Assembly: GCF_011601265.1 (NCBI RefSeq)
Contig: NZ_JAAOLX010000003.1
Location: 372,001-436,000, forward strand
From: Iodobacter violaceini
GTDB lineage: Bacteria > Pseudomonadota > Gammaproteobacteria > Burkholderiales > Chitinibacteraceae
Length of the DNA stretch: 64,000 bases
Direction of reading: 5' to 3'
Under the pieces are notes generated by a model. That model saw only the letters and a list, made by a program, of their open reading frames with translations, did no database searches and was not told where the DNA came from. Position numbers and translations under genes: made by a program. This document shows positions 33,753 through 42,086 of the stretch, piece after piece. The first letter of the stretch is position 1. Each line of letters begins with the position of its first letter.

Positions 33753-35015
33753 ATGAGCGTTCCTCATCTGACCACCGCACTTACAGGCCCGCTGCTGGAT
33801 CTGGAACGTAAAATTTTGGCTGCCCAGCCTGAAATCGAGCATTGGTTCCGCAACCAGTGGCAGGAACACACGCCACCGTTTTATGGCTCGGTCGATTTGC
33901 GTAATGCAGGCTATAAGCTGGCACCGGTGGATATGAATTTATTCCCGGGCGGCTTTAATAATCTGAATCCGGAATTCCACCCGCTGGCCGTGCAGGCCAC
34001 CATGATTGCACTGGAAGGCTATTGCCCGGATGCGCGCCGTGTTTTACTGATTCCGGAAAACCACACCCGTAATACTTTCTACCTGCAAAACGTCGCTGCA
34101 CTGGCCAAAATCTTGCGCCAGGCAGGCCTCGTGGTACGTTTAGGCAGCATGAATCCAGAAATCACGACCAGCACCACGCTTGATTTGCCTGATGGCGGCC
34201 AGGTGACGCTGGAGCCGATTGTTCGCAGCGGCAAACGGGTTGGCATTGCGGGCTTTGATCCCTGTGTGGTGCTGCTCAATAACGATTTATCAGCTGGCAT
34301 TCCGGCCATCTTGCAAGATATCGAGCAAACGCTGCTGCCGCCACTCAATGCAGGCTGGGCCGTGCGCCGTAAAACCCAGCATTTCACCGCCTACGATAAA
34401 GTGGTTGAGGAATTTGCTGCGCTGATCGATATCGACCCCTGGGTGATTAACCCTTACTTTGAACACGTAGACGGGCTGGATTTCCACTCCCGCGCAGGCG
34501 AAGACGAGCTGGCCGCTACCGTAGATGCAATGATTGAAAAAATCCGCATTAAATACCAGCAGCACGGCATTGATCAGGTGCCTTATGTCATTGTAAAAGC
34601 CAATGCCGGCACTTACGGCATGGGCATTATGAGTGTGAAATCCGGTGAAGAATTACTCGGCTTAAACCGCAAGCAGCGCAATAAAATGAGCGTGATTAAA
34701 GAAGGCATGGAAGTACACGATGTGATCGTGCAGGAAGGCGTACCCACCTTCGAGCAAATCAACGCCGCTGTGGCAGAACCGGTGGTTTATATGCTGGACC
34801 GCTTTGTGATTGGTGGCTTTTACCGCGTGCATACAGGCCGTGGCATTGATGAAAATCTGAATGCACCCGGCGCGCACTTTGTACCACTTGCCTTTGCTTC
34901 CCCGCTCTCCACCCCCGATTGCGATGGCTCGCCAGACTGTGAAGCAAACCGCTTCTACTCCTACGGCGTAGTGGCAAGACTGGCCTTACTGGCCGGGTCT
35001 TTAGAGCTGGAATAA
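33753..35015 (+). CDS. gshA: Glutamate-cysteine ligase, betaproteobacterial type
   Basis: A 420-residue ATP-dependent ligase that makes gamma-glutamylcysteine, the first step of glutathione synthesis. It belongs to the Neisseria/Acidithiobacillus-type GshA, unrelated in length to the 518-residue E. coli enzyme. Visible blocks are FYGSVDLRNAGYKLAPVDMNLFPGGFNNL, IPENHTRNTFYLQNVAAL, YVIVKANAGTYGMGIMSV and FYRVHTGRGIDENLNAPGAHFVPL. AAGGAATAC lies upstream of the ATG. The next gene on the strand is gshB, 152 bases on, across a repeat-rich spacer. The pair supplies glutathione for the GST and glutaredoxin also in this window. Confidence 0.95.
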   Translation: MSVPHLTTALTGPLLDLERKILAAQPEIEHWFRNQWQEHTPPFYGSVDLRNAGYKLAPVDMNLFPGGFNNLNPEFHPLAVQATMIALEGYCPDARRVLLIPENHTRNTFYLQNVAALAKILRQAGLVVRLGSMNPEITTSTTLDLPDGGQVTLEPIVRSGKRVGIAGFDPCVVLLNNDLSAGIPAILQDIEQTLLPPLNAGWAVRRKTQHFTAYDKVVEEFAALIDIDPWVINPYFEHVDGLDFHSRAGEDELAATVDAMIEKIRIKYQQHGIDQVPYVIVKANAGTYGMGIMSVKSGEELLGLNRKQRNKMSVIKEGMEVHDVIVQEGVPTFEQINAAVAEPVVYMLDRFVIGGFYRVHTGRGIDENLNAPGAHFVPLAFASPLSTPDCDGSPDCEANRFYSYGVVARLALLAGSLELE

Positions 35016-35027
35016 GTTTCTAAAGGT

Positions 35028-35152
35028 GGGGAGCCGGGATTTGGGAGTGGGGAGTAAACCCAACACCCGATTCTCTTCTCCCGACTCACCCAACAACTGG
35101 GGAGTGGGGAGTCAACCTGGGCCCGACTCACCAATCCCGACTCACGACTCCC
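35028..35152 (+). repeat. G-rich tract and GGGAGT/ACTCCC repeats in the gshA-gshB gap
   Basis: Four G-runs at 35028-35031, 35036-35038, 35043-35045 and 35049-35052 with loops of 4, 4 and 3 bases fit the canonical G-quadruplex pattern. GGGAGTGGGGAGT occurs twice (near 35042 and 35100), and CCCGACTCAC occurs three times in the following 60 bases, giving inverted complementarity. No gene lies here. Confidence 0.6.
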
Positions 35153-35167
35153 AATATGAAGGCCGCT

Positions 35168-36115
35168 ATGAAAATCCTTGTCGTGCTTGATCCGCTTGCC
35201 AGCTTAAAAATTTATAAAGACAGCAGCTATGCCATGATGCGCGAGGCGAATTCGCGCGGACATTTGCTGTTTACCTGCGGCGCTGAAAACCTGAGAGTCA
35301 AAGACGGCATCGTTGAAGCGCTGGCAGCGCAGTTGCACTTTACCGGCACGCAAAGCGGCCACGATTGGTATACCCAGAGTGAAACCGCCATTACGGCACT
35401 GAAAGACTTCGACGCCGTAATCATGCGTAAAGACCCCCCTTTTGATCAGCAATATTTCTATGCCACGCAATTGTTTACACTCGCCGAAGCACAGGGGGCA
35501 AAAGTATTTAACCGTGGTCAGGCACTGCGCGACTTTAATGAAAAGCTGGCCATTTTAAAGTTTCCGCAATTTACTGCACCTACGCTGGTTACCCAGTCTG
35601 AAAGCGATGTGCGGGCGTTTTTGGCAGAGCACGGCGACATTATTCTCAAGCCGCTTGATGGTATGGGCGGCACCGGGATTTTCCGTCTTACACAGGCGGA
35701 TCCTAATGTAGGCTCGATTATCGAAACGCTGACGGCCAATGGCACACAGACCATCATGGCGCAGCGCTATATTGCAGCGATTAAAGAAGGCGATAAACGC
35801 ATCCTGCTGATCGATGGCAAGCCGGTGGACTGGTGCCTGGCGCGCATTCCCAAGGCAGGTGAAACACGCGGTAATCTGGCTGCGGGCGGCAGCGGCGTAG
35901 CAAGACCATTAACAGCCAGAGACCGGGAAATCGCCGAAGCACTTGGGCCGCAGCTTGCAGCTCAGGGCCTGCTGCTGGTGGGGCTGGATGTGATTGGCGA
36001 AAACCTCACCGAGGTGAATGTTACCAGCCCGACCTGCTTTGCCGAAATCACCGCGCAATCTGGCATCAACGTTGCTGCCCTGTTTATTGACGCTTTAGAA
36101 AAGCATGCGAACTGA
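35168..36115 (+). CDS. gshB: Glutathione synthase
   Basis: A 315-residue ATP-grasp ligase that joins gamma-glutamylcysteine and glycine. The N-terminal domain starts [24 protein letters not shown], and the ATP-grasp part has [38 protein letters not shown] and [23 protein letters not shown], all family-typical. ATG 35168 is preferred, with GAAGG just before it; ATG 35156 would add MKAA. A diverged second copy of the last 25 codons follows at 36148-36225. PTS genes after gshB are common in betaproteobacteria; here apbE is inserted between. Confidence 0.95.
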   Translation: MKILVVLDPLASLKIYKDSSYAMMREANSRGHLLFTCGAENLRVKDGIVEALAAQLHFTGTQSGHDWYTQSETAITALKDFDAVIMRKDPPFDQQYFYATQLFTLAEAQGAKVFNRGQALRDFNEKLAILKFPQFTAPTLVTQSESDVRAFLAEHGDIILKPLDGMGGTGIFRLTQADPNVGSIIETLTANGTQTIMAQRYIAAIKEGDKRILLIDGKPVDWCLARIPKAGETRGNLAAGGSGVARPLTARDREIAEALGPQLAAQGLLLVGLDVIGENLTEVNVTSPTCFAEITAQSGINVAALFIDALEKHAN

Positions 36116-36147
36116 TGCGTATTAAACGGCCAGCAGGCAATATCCCT

Positions 36148-36225
36148 GCCGAAATCACCGCGCAATCAGACATCAATATTGCAGGTCTTTTTATTAATAA
36201 CCTAAAAAAGTACACAGCAGCATGA
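36148..36225 (+). pseudogene. Remnant of a second gshB 3' end
   Basis: Translation reads AEITAQSDINIAGLFINN then LKKYTAA and stop, against [18 protein letters not shown] in intact gshB. Identity is high in the first 20 bases and then falls, including synonymous changes. The stop at 36223-36225 overlaps the apbE ATG as ATGA, like a normal operon junction. The rest of the gene is missing. Confidence 0.7.
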
Positions 36226-37250
36226 AGCGCTTTTTCTTGCTTATCGCGGCCCTGCTGCTCAGCGCTTGCAGCAGAGCGCCGCTTTATCAGCAAGAAAGCT
36301 ATGTATTTGGAACGCGGGTACAGATCTCTGTATGGGGCTTACCCGAAGATGTAGCGCAAAAACATGTGGCGGCCGTATTTGCTGATTTAGATCGTATTCA
36401 TACCCGCCTGCACCCCTGGCAGCCCTCCGAAATCACCCGGATAAATGCCAGTTTTGCCAGGGGCGAGCCTGCTCTGATCGATACTGAAACCGCGGCACTG
36501 CTCAAGCAAGCAAGCCAATATGCTGATCAGTCTGAGCAGCTGTTTAACCCTGCCATGGGTGGCCTCGTTGAAGCGTGGGGCTTTCATAAAGATAACTACA
36601 CCGCCACTCTGCCCAAGAGCGAAACTATCGCTGGTCTACTGGCTGCCCAGCCCAGAATGAGCGACCTGACTTTTGACGCAACCACGGTGAGCAGCAGTAA
36701 TCCGGCAGTAAAAATTGATACCGGCGGCTTTGCCAAGGGCTGGGCGCTTGATCGTGCAGCAGCCTATTTGCGTAAACACCGGGTAAATAATGCGCTGATT
36801 AATATCGGCGGCAATGTGCTGGCACTTGGCAAAAAAGATCAGACGCCATGGATTGTGGGCATACAACACCCTCGCGAGCCGCAAGCTATGGCAACGATTG
36901 CTTTAAGGGATGGCGAAGCAATTGGCACTTCGGGTGATTACCAGCGTTTTTTTGAAGTAGCCGGCAAGCGTTATTCGCATTTAATTGACCCGCGAACCGG
37001 TCAGCCCGCCACCACCATGGAAGCAGCTACCGTGATTGCCCCGCCCAGCTTAGAAGCAGGAGCGATCTCTGACGCAGCCACTAAGCCTATTTTTATTGAT
37101 GGGATAGGAAATACATTACGCCATGCCAAACGTTTTGGATTGCAAGATGTACTCATCGCAGGTAATGATGGCAGTGTCTATGTGACAGCAGATTTACAAC
37201 GCCGGCTGACGTGGATCAAGCCCCCGGTACATATTTACCGCTTACGGTAG
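36222..37250 (+). CDS. apbE: FAD:protein FMN transferase ApbE
   Basis: A 342-residue lipoprotein (signal peptide, lipobox LLSAC, Cys16) that attaches FMN covalently to threonines of Nqr/Rnf-type flavoproteins at the periplasmic face. Typical blocks are FGTRVQISVWG, the PAMGGLVEAWGF region, VKIDTGGFAKGWALDRAAAYL, INIGGNVLALG and the metal/FAD site SHLIDPRTGQPA. In this window no nqr or rnf genes are seen. The ATG overlaps the stop of the gshB remnant, so it was probably co-transcribed with an earlier gshB. The EIIA gene follows 81 bases on. Confidence 0.93.
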   Translation: MKRFFLLIAALLLSACSRAPLYQQESYVFGTRVQISVWGLPEDVAQKHVAAVFADLDRIHTRLHPWQPSEITRINASFARGEPALIDTETAALLKQASQYADQSEQLFNPAMGGLVEAWGFHKDNYTATLPKSETIAGLLAAQPRMSDLTFDATTVSSSNPAVKIDTGGFAKGWALDRAAAYLRKHRVNNALINIGGNVLALGKKDQTPWIVGIQHPREPQAMATIALRDGEAIGTSGDYQRFFEVAGKRYSHLIDPRTGQPATTMEAATVIAPPSLEAGAISDAATKPIFIDGIGNTLRHAKRFGLQDVLIAGNDGSVYVTADLQRRLTWIKPPVHIYRLR

Positions 37251-37331
37251 CAAGCAAAAGCGGTATATTTAGAGCATCTTGCTTTCTTGTATTTAATAAC
37301 ATCAAACTTACACCCGTTAAGGTAGGAAGGT

Positions 37332-37733
37332 ATGGTTGGTATTATCATTGTGACGCATGTGTCTTTAGGCGAAGCCTTAGTCTCGTGTGCCCAACATATT
37401 ATGGCGCGGGATCTGCCAAACTTACTGCAATTATCAGTAAGCAAAGCGGATGAGCCCGATGATGTAGTAAGACGCGCCAACGAAATGATCAGCCAATTAG
37501 ACGATGGCTCAGGTGTACTGCTGCTCACCGATATCTATGGCGGCACGCCATCCAATGTTGCTCAGCGTTTAGTCAGGGCAGGCAAAGTAGAAGCAATTGC
37601 CGGTGTCAATCTGCCCATGCTGGTCAGAACACTGAGCTACAGCCACCAGGCGCTTGAAGTTGTTGTGAGTAAGGCCATTACCGGGGGGCTGGAAGGTGTG
37701 CTCTATATGCTGCCCGGCAGTGCTCAGGAATAA
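37332..37733 (+). CDS. PTS mannose-family EIIA protein
   Basis: A 133-residue EIIA of the mannose/fructose superfamily. The phosphorylated histidine is His9 in IIVTHVSLGEALV, and DDGSGVLLLTDIYGGTPSNVAQRLV is the family core block. No EIIB, EIIC or EIID gene follows, so together with HPr and EI this is the betaproteobacterial regulatory-type PTS without its own sugar permease. Its role is probably phosphorylation-based regulation, as in Ralstonia and Neisseria relatives. GGTAGGAAGGT precedes the start. A 3'-end remnant of the same gene lies at 37808-37891. Confidence 0.9.
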   Translation: MVGIIIVTHVSLGEALVSCAQHIMARDLPNLLQLSVSKADEPDDVVRRANEMISQLDDGSGVLLLTDIYGGTPSNVAQRLVRAGKVEAIAGVNLPMLVRTLSYSHQALEVVVSKAITGGLEGVLYMLPGSAQE

Positions 37734-37807
37734 ATGAAAACATGAAGGTAAAACGCGTTTTTTGCGTACTGCGCGGCAGCATGCAGAAATCAGCGGGATA
37801 GCAAAGT

Positions 37808-37891
37808 GATGTACAGATTGCCGTCAGCAAAGCAATTTCAGACGGTTTGGAAGGTGTTCTCTATAAGCTGCCCAGCAGCGCTCAGGAATAA
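37808..37891 (+). pseudogene. Remnant of a second EIIA 3' end
   Basis: It translates as DVQIAVSKAISDGLEGVL then YKLPSSAQE and stop, against EVVVSKAITGGLEGVL then YMLPGSAQE in the intact gene. The codons differ at many synonymous positions. The stop at 37889-37891 lies five bases before the ptsH ATG. Bases 37734-37807 hold no recognisable gene. Confidence 0.7.
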
Positions 37892-37896
37892 GTGAT

Positions 37897-38169
37897 ATGC
37901 CAACAAGTGAAGTAGAAATCATAAACAAATTGGGTTTACATGCCCGTGCATCCAGCAAGCTCACCCAACTGGCCAGCCAGTTTCAGTGTGAAGTCTGGCT
38001 TAGCCGCAATCAAAAAAGGGTGAATGCCAAGTCAATTATGGGCGTCATGATGTTAGCTGCAGGCAAAGGCAGCAAAATTCTGCTAGAAACCGACAACGGT
38101 CCGGATGCAGAAAGCGCAATGACGGCAATCTCTGCCTTAATCGCTGATAAGTTTGGCGAAGGCGAATAA
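37897..38169 (+). CDS. ptsH: Phosphocarrier protein HPr
   Basis: A 90-residue HPr that passes phosphate from EI to EIIA. His15 lies in LGLHARASSKL and Ser46 in NAKSIMGVMML, the place of HPr kinase phosphorylation. HprK is common in betaproteobacteria, though not in this window. Length and fold are standard. The start lies five bases after the EIIA remnant stop. Confidence 0.96.
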   Translation: MPTSEVEIINKLGLHARASSKLTQLASQFQCEVWLSRNQKRVNAKSIMGVMMLAAGKGSKILLETDNGPDAESAMTAISALIADKFGEGE

Positions 38170-38321
38170 GGCTTTGTCTCATCCGCTCTGTATCATCATT
38201 TAGTCATAAAATATTTATTTAAAACTGCAAGACAACAGGCATTATCAGGGATAGTTCAGATCAGTTTTGTACTCAAAATAACGACCGCGATCACCGGCAC
38301 GGTGGCAAAAGAGGAAGGTTT

Positions 38322-40055
38322 ATGAGCATTACGCTGCAAGGGATTGGCATTGGGGGTGGGATTGCAATTGGGCAGGCCCACCTTATATCGCATGCCGATA
38401 TCGAAATTGCTCACTATCAACTGACTGATGCAGACATTCCCGCCGAGCTGGCCCGCTTTGATAATGCCATCCGGGTAACCCGAAAATCCTTAGAAATGCT
38501 CTGGGGCAGTATCCCTGAAAATGCCCCCGCCGAGCTGGGCGCATTTTTGTCACTGCATATTATGCTGCTGAATGATCATATGCTCTCCAAAGAGCCGCGC
38601 AATCTGATCGAACAGCAGCATTGCAATGCGGAATGGGCGCTTAAGCTGCAGCTGGAAGTGCTGCTCGCTCAGTTTGATGAGATCGAAGACGAATACTTGC
38701 GCGAGCGCCGCAGCGATGTGATTCAGGTAGTAGAGCGGGTCTTTAAAACGCTGGCTGGCCACGAAAACCATTCACACGCCCTTGCTGAAATTGCCCCCGA
38801 CTGCATTCTGGTTGCGCACGATCTCAGCCCGGCCGATATGGTGCTGTTTAAAGATACGGCCTATCTTGCCTTTATTACCGATGTGGGTGGCCCGACTTCT
38901 CACACCGCCATTCTGGCCCGCAGCTTAGATTTACCATCGGTGCTGGCGCTGCGCCACGCCCGCGAGCTGATCCGCGAAGATGAGCTGATTATTGTCGACG
39001 GCATTAACGGGGTGGTGATTATCGACCCCGATGAAATCATCCTCAAAGAATACCGCCATCTGCAGGCAGACTGGCTGAAAAAACAACAAGCACTGCAAGA
39101 TATCCGCACCAGCCGCCCTGTTACCAAAGATGGCGAAGAAATCGAGCTGTTTGCCAATATTGAAGTGCCCGACGATTGCATTTTGTCCATAGAAAACGGG
39201 GCAACAGGTGTCGGTCTGTTCCGCTCCGAATTTTTATTCCTGTCCGAATCTGATTTACCCACAGAAGAAGAACAGTTCCTCGCCTACAAACAAGTCGCTG
39301 AAGCCATGAAAGGCCAGCCGGTGATTATTCGTACCGTAGACCTGGGCAAAGACAAAATACCTAAATGGCAGCAGGAGCGTGAAACGCCTAACCCGGCACT
39401 GGGGCTGACTGGTATTCGTCTTTGCATGGCCGAGCCACAGATGTTCCGCACCCAGCTGCGCGCTCTGCTGCGGGCCTCTGCCTATGGCAAGATTAAACTG
39501 CTGTTGCCCATGCTCTCTTATGTGGGCGAAGTAAGGCAGACCCGTAAGCATCTGGAAGAAGCCAAAGCACAATTACGCGAAGATAATATCGCTTTTGATG
39601 AAAATATCGAGCTGGGCGGCATGATCGAAGTGCCTGCAGCAGCCGTGCAGGTTGCCCAGTTTTTAGCGCATCTTGATTTTATCTCGATCGGCACCAACGA
39701 CTTAATTCAGTACACGCTGGCCGTTGACCGAAACGACGATTCGGTTTCTCACCTTTATGATCCGCTGCACCCGGCCGTTATTCAGCTGCTGCACCATGTG
39801 ATCAGCACAGCCAACCGCCTTGGCAAGCCAGTTTCAATGTGCGGGGAAATGGCGGGTGACCCGGCGCTCACACGTCTATTGCTGGGCCTTGGTTTAAGAC
39901 GCTTTTCTATGCTGCCGATTCAGCTGCTGAAGGTAAAACAAGAAATTCTGACCGGCGAAATGCAAAAAATTAAGCCTTTGGTAGAAAAAATGCTGATTGC
40001 GGAAGACAGCCAGTGCCTGCGTGAGCTTTTGCAGCAGCTGCATCAGGATGAATGA
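38322..40055 (+). CDS. ptsI: PTS phosphoenolpyruvate-protein phosphotransferase (Enzyme I)
   Basis: A 577-residue Enzyme I that takes phosphate from PEP and gives it to HPr. The phosphohistidine is His194 in GGPTSHTAILARSLDLPSV. The C-terminal PEP-binding barrel has VGLFRSEFLFL, RTVDLGKDK, PNPALGLTGIRL and SIGTNDLIQYTLAVDRND, with the active-site cysteine in PVSMCGEMAGDP. AGAGGAAGGT precedes ATG 38322. A 152-base gap after ptsH could hold a second promoter. It is last in the PTS run. Confidence 0.96.
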   Translation: MSITLQGIGIGGGIAIGQAHLISHADIEIAHYQLTDADIPAELARFDNAIRVTRKSLEMLWGSIPENAPAELGAFLSLHIMLLNDHMLSKEPRNLIEQQHCNAEWALKLQLEVLLAQFDEIEDEYLRERRSDVIQVVERVFKTLAGHENHSHALAEIAPDCILVAHDLSPADMVLFKDTAYLAFITDVGGPTSHTAILARSLDLPSVLALRHARELIREDELIIVDGINGVVIIDPDEIILKEYRHLQADWLKKQQALQDIRTSRPVTKDGEEIELFANIEVPDDCILSIENGATGVGLFRSEFLFLSESDLPTEEEQFLAYKQVAEAMKGQPVIIRTVDLGKDKIPKWQQERETPNPALGLTGIRLCMAEPQMFRTQLRALLRASAYGKIKLLLPMLSYVGEVRQTRKHLEEAKAQLREDNIAFDENIELGGMIEVPAAAVQVAQFLAHLDFISIGTNDLIQYTLAVDRNDDSVSHLYDPLHPAVIQLLHHVISTANRLGKPVSMCGEMAGDPALTRLLLGLGLRRFSMLPIQLLKVKQEILTGEMQKIKPLVEKMLIAEDSQCLRELLQQLHQDE

Positions 40056-40114
40056 TTAAACAGCCGCTTTGGCTGATTGCTAAAAACCTCAAAACCACAG
40101 GCTTTACGCAGCTC

Positions 40115-40183
40115 AGGCCTTTACCAGGCAAAACATGGTAAGGGCCTTTGGCCTGCTTTACCCTCACCCCCAAACGGTGAGGG
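40115..40183 (+). terminator. Two stem-loops after ptsI
   Basis: AGGCCTTTACCA (40115-40126) pairs with TGGTAAGGGCCT (40136-40147), one G-T pair. CCCTCACC (40161-40168) pairs with GGTGAGGG (40176-40183). Neither has a T-run. They lie between convergent ptsI and an acyltransferase gene, so they probably end or protect the transcripts. Confidence 0.45.
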
Positions 40184-40205
40184 CAGTAACAGGCCATTCA
40201 AAGCT

Positions 40206-41069
40206 TTAATATAAGCTTGCCTCACCCTCAGGGCGGGTTTTAAAGCGGCGGTGCAGCCAGTAGTACTGCGAAGGGTGCTCACGAATCCGCTCTTCAATAA
40301 AAGCATTCATACGGGCAGTATCAGCCAGCGCATCATCGCTGGGAAAGTTTTCCCATGCGGGGTAGTACCGGCTGACAAAACCATCTTTTTCCAGCGTGGT
40401 AATCATCGGCAACACTTTTGCTTTACCCATTAAAGCAAGGCGCGACAGGCCCGGCACCGTGGCCGTCTGAATCCCAAAAAATGGAACAAACACAGATTCT
40501 TTAGGCCCCAGATCCTGATCAGGCAGATAGTAAAAACAGATACCCTGCTTAATGGCCCGCAAAATACCGCGAATGCCTTCGCTGCGCTTAATCAGCAGCG
40601 GATCATTAAAACGGCTGCGCCCGCGCAGCAGCATTAAATCAAAAGCATTGTCGTGGGAAGAGGAATACATGCTGGCACCACGGTGATCCACCATATGGCG
40701 GATGCCGCCAAAATCCAGCCCAAGAAAATGCGGGGCAAGCAAGATCAAATGATGCTCTTCAACGGCATTAAAATGCTCATAGCCTTCGCGGCGTACCAGC
40801 TTTTCCACAGTATCCTGCGAGCCAAACCAAAGCTTACTGTAGAAAAAAATGCAGGTGCACAGCTCCTGGTAGTGTTGTTTTAATATCCGCTCATGCTGCC
40901 CCGCGGGCCACTCCGGAAAACAGAGTTGTAAATTAGTCAGCCCGATTTTACGCCGGCTCTTTACTGCAAAATAAAGTACCCGGCCCAGCACATATCCCAG
41001 GCCGCGTAAGAGTGATAAAGGCAGCCAGCTTAAACACCAGAACAAAACAATCAACAAACGGTAACTCAT
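40206..41069 (-). CDS. LpxL/HtrB-type lysophospholipid acyltransferase
   Basis: A 287-residue inner-membrane acyltransferase of the LpxL/LpxM family, which adds secondary acyl chains to lipid A. It has an N-terminal membrane helix (LLIVLFWCLSWLPLSLL) and the catalytic HX4D in LAPHFLGLDFGG. YLPDQDLGPKESVFVPFFG and a late YYWLHRRFKTRP are also typical. It is the second of an overlapping pair (overlap 4 bases, ATGA) with a paralogue at 41066-41947. Which one adds which chain cannot be told from sequence. Confidence 0.88.
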   Translation of the reverse strand: MSYRLLIVLFWCLSWLPLSLLRGLGYVLGRVLYFAVKSRRKIGLTNLQLCFPEWPAGQHERILKQHYQELCTCIFFYSKLWFGSQDTVEKLVRREGYEHFNAVEEHHLILLAPHFLGLDFGGIRHMVDHRGASMYSSSHDNAFDLMLLRGRSRFNDPLLIKRSEGIRGILRAIKQGICFYYLPDQDLGPKESVFVPFFGIQTATVPGLSRLALMGKAKVLPMITTLEKDGFVSRYYPAWENFPSDDALADTARMNAFIEERIREHPSQYYWLHRRFKTRPEGEASLY

Positions 41070-41947
41070 ACATCCTCGGGCAAGGGTGCGCCTGCGGGGC
41101 GCTTATATCGGTTATAACTCCACAAATACTGGCTGGGAGCACGACGTATCATCGCTTCTACATTGCGATTCAAAATAAGGGCATCAGCCTGTGCATCACC
41201 CGCAAAGGCTTCATCCAGCGGGGCAAAATGCATTTTAAATCCACGCCCCCAAGGCAGACGCTCGGCAAAGCACATCAGGATCACAGGCTGGGTTGATTTG
41301 CTTAAACGAGGCAATAAAGTCATGGTGTAAGCAAGCTTACCAAAGAACGGGGCCCATGCCCCCTCCCCGGCACCGGGAGCCTGATCAGGGAGTATATAAA
41401 TTGCTTGCTTCTCTTTTAAGGTGCGCAGTAAGATCTTTACGCCACTGGCATTCGCAGGAGCTGCACGCCCATTGGCACGGTTTCGCCCTGTCACCATCAG
41501 AGGCTCTAACCATTTAAGCTTGGGAGGCCGGTATAAAGCGGCCAGCACGCAGGGAATCTGTGTGCTTATATACACACCACAGACTTCGATTCCACCAAGA
41601 TGCGGAGAAACAAACATCATGGGCCGACCACTTTGCATTGCCGCTTCAACATGCTCCCAGCCGTCGCGTTCCTTCACCCAACGGCCAACCTGCTCTGGCG
41701 TTCTAAGCCAGGCTGGTAAAAGTTCTAACGCCCCCATGCCGTGGGCACTCACACTTAAGCGGTGCAATCGCTTATAATCTCCGCCATTTTGCGCAATACC
41801 CGACTGCTGCAAGTTGGCAGCCAAACGCTGTCTGTAGCGTGGCGATAACAGCCAAGCCAGCCAGCCAAGCAAGGCTCCAAGGCCATGAAATAGCCATAGG
41901 GGCAAGTAAGCAATAGGTTTAAGCAGCAGCATCAGGTTTTTACGCAT
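41066..41947 (-). CDS. Second LpxL/LpxM-type acyltransferase
   Basis: A 293-residue paralogue of the preceding acyltransferase. The N-terminal segment (MRKNLMLLLKPIAYLPLWLFHGLGALLGWLAWLL) is a membrane anchor. The catalytic motif is HX4E in VSPHLGGIEVCG instead of HX4D. IYILPDQAPGAGEGAWAPFFG and the end YLWSYNRYKRPA correspond to the blocks in the neighbour. ATG 41947 is preferred, with GGAG about 11 bases before; TTG 41977 would be the longest start. It lies divergent from metK, with a 139-base gap that must hold both promoters. Confidence 0.87.
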   Translation of the reverse strand: MRKNLMLLLKPIAYLPLWLFHGLGALLGWLAWLLSPRYRQRLAANLQQSGIAQNGGDYKRLHRLSVSAHGMGALELLPAWLRTPEQVGRWVKERDGWEHVEAAMQSGRPMMFVSPHLGGIEVCGVYISTQIPCVLAALYRPPKLKWLEPLMVTGRNRANGRAAPANASGVKILLRTLKEKQAIYILPDQAPGAGEGAWAPFFGKLAYTMTLLPRLSKSTQPVILMCFAERLPWGRGFKMHFAPLDEAFAGDAQADALILNRNVEAMIRRAPSQYLWSYNRYKRPAGAPLPEDV

Positions 41948-42086
41948 CCAAGGGCAGGCTCCGGATTCTACCGGCAAAACAGGCTGTTACTAAGCGTTTA
42001 GGACAATAAGTCATTTGTGCAAGCATGTAACAAATCACTTTATGAAGAAAACCCTTAGTAAGCCCCTCATTGACAGGGAAACAATA

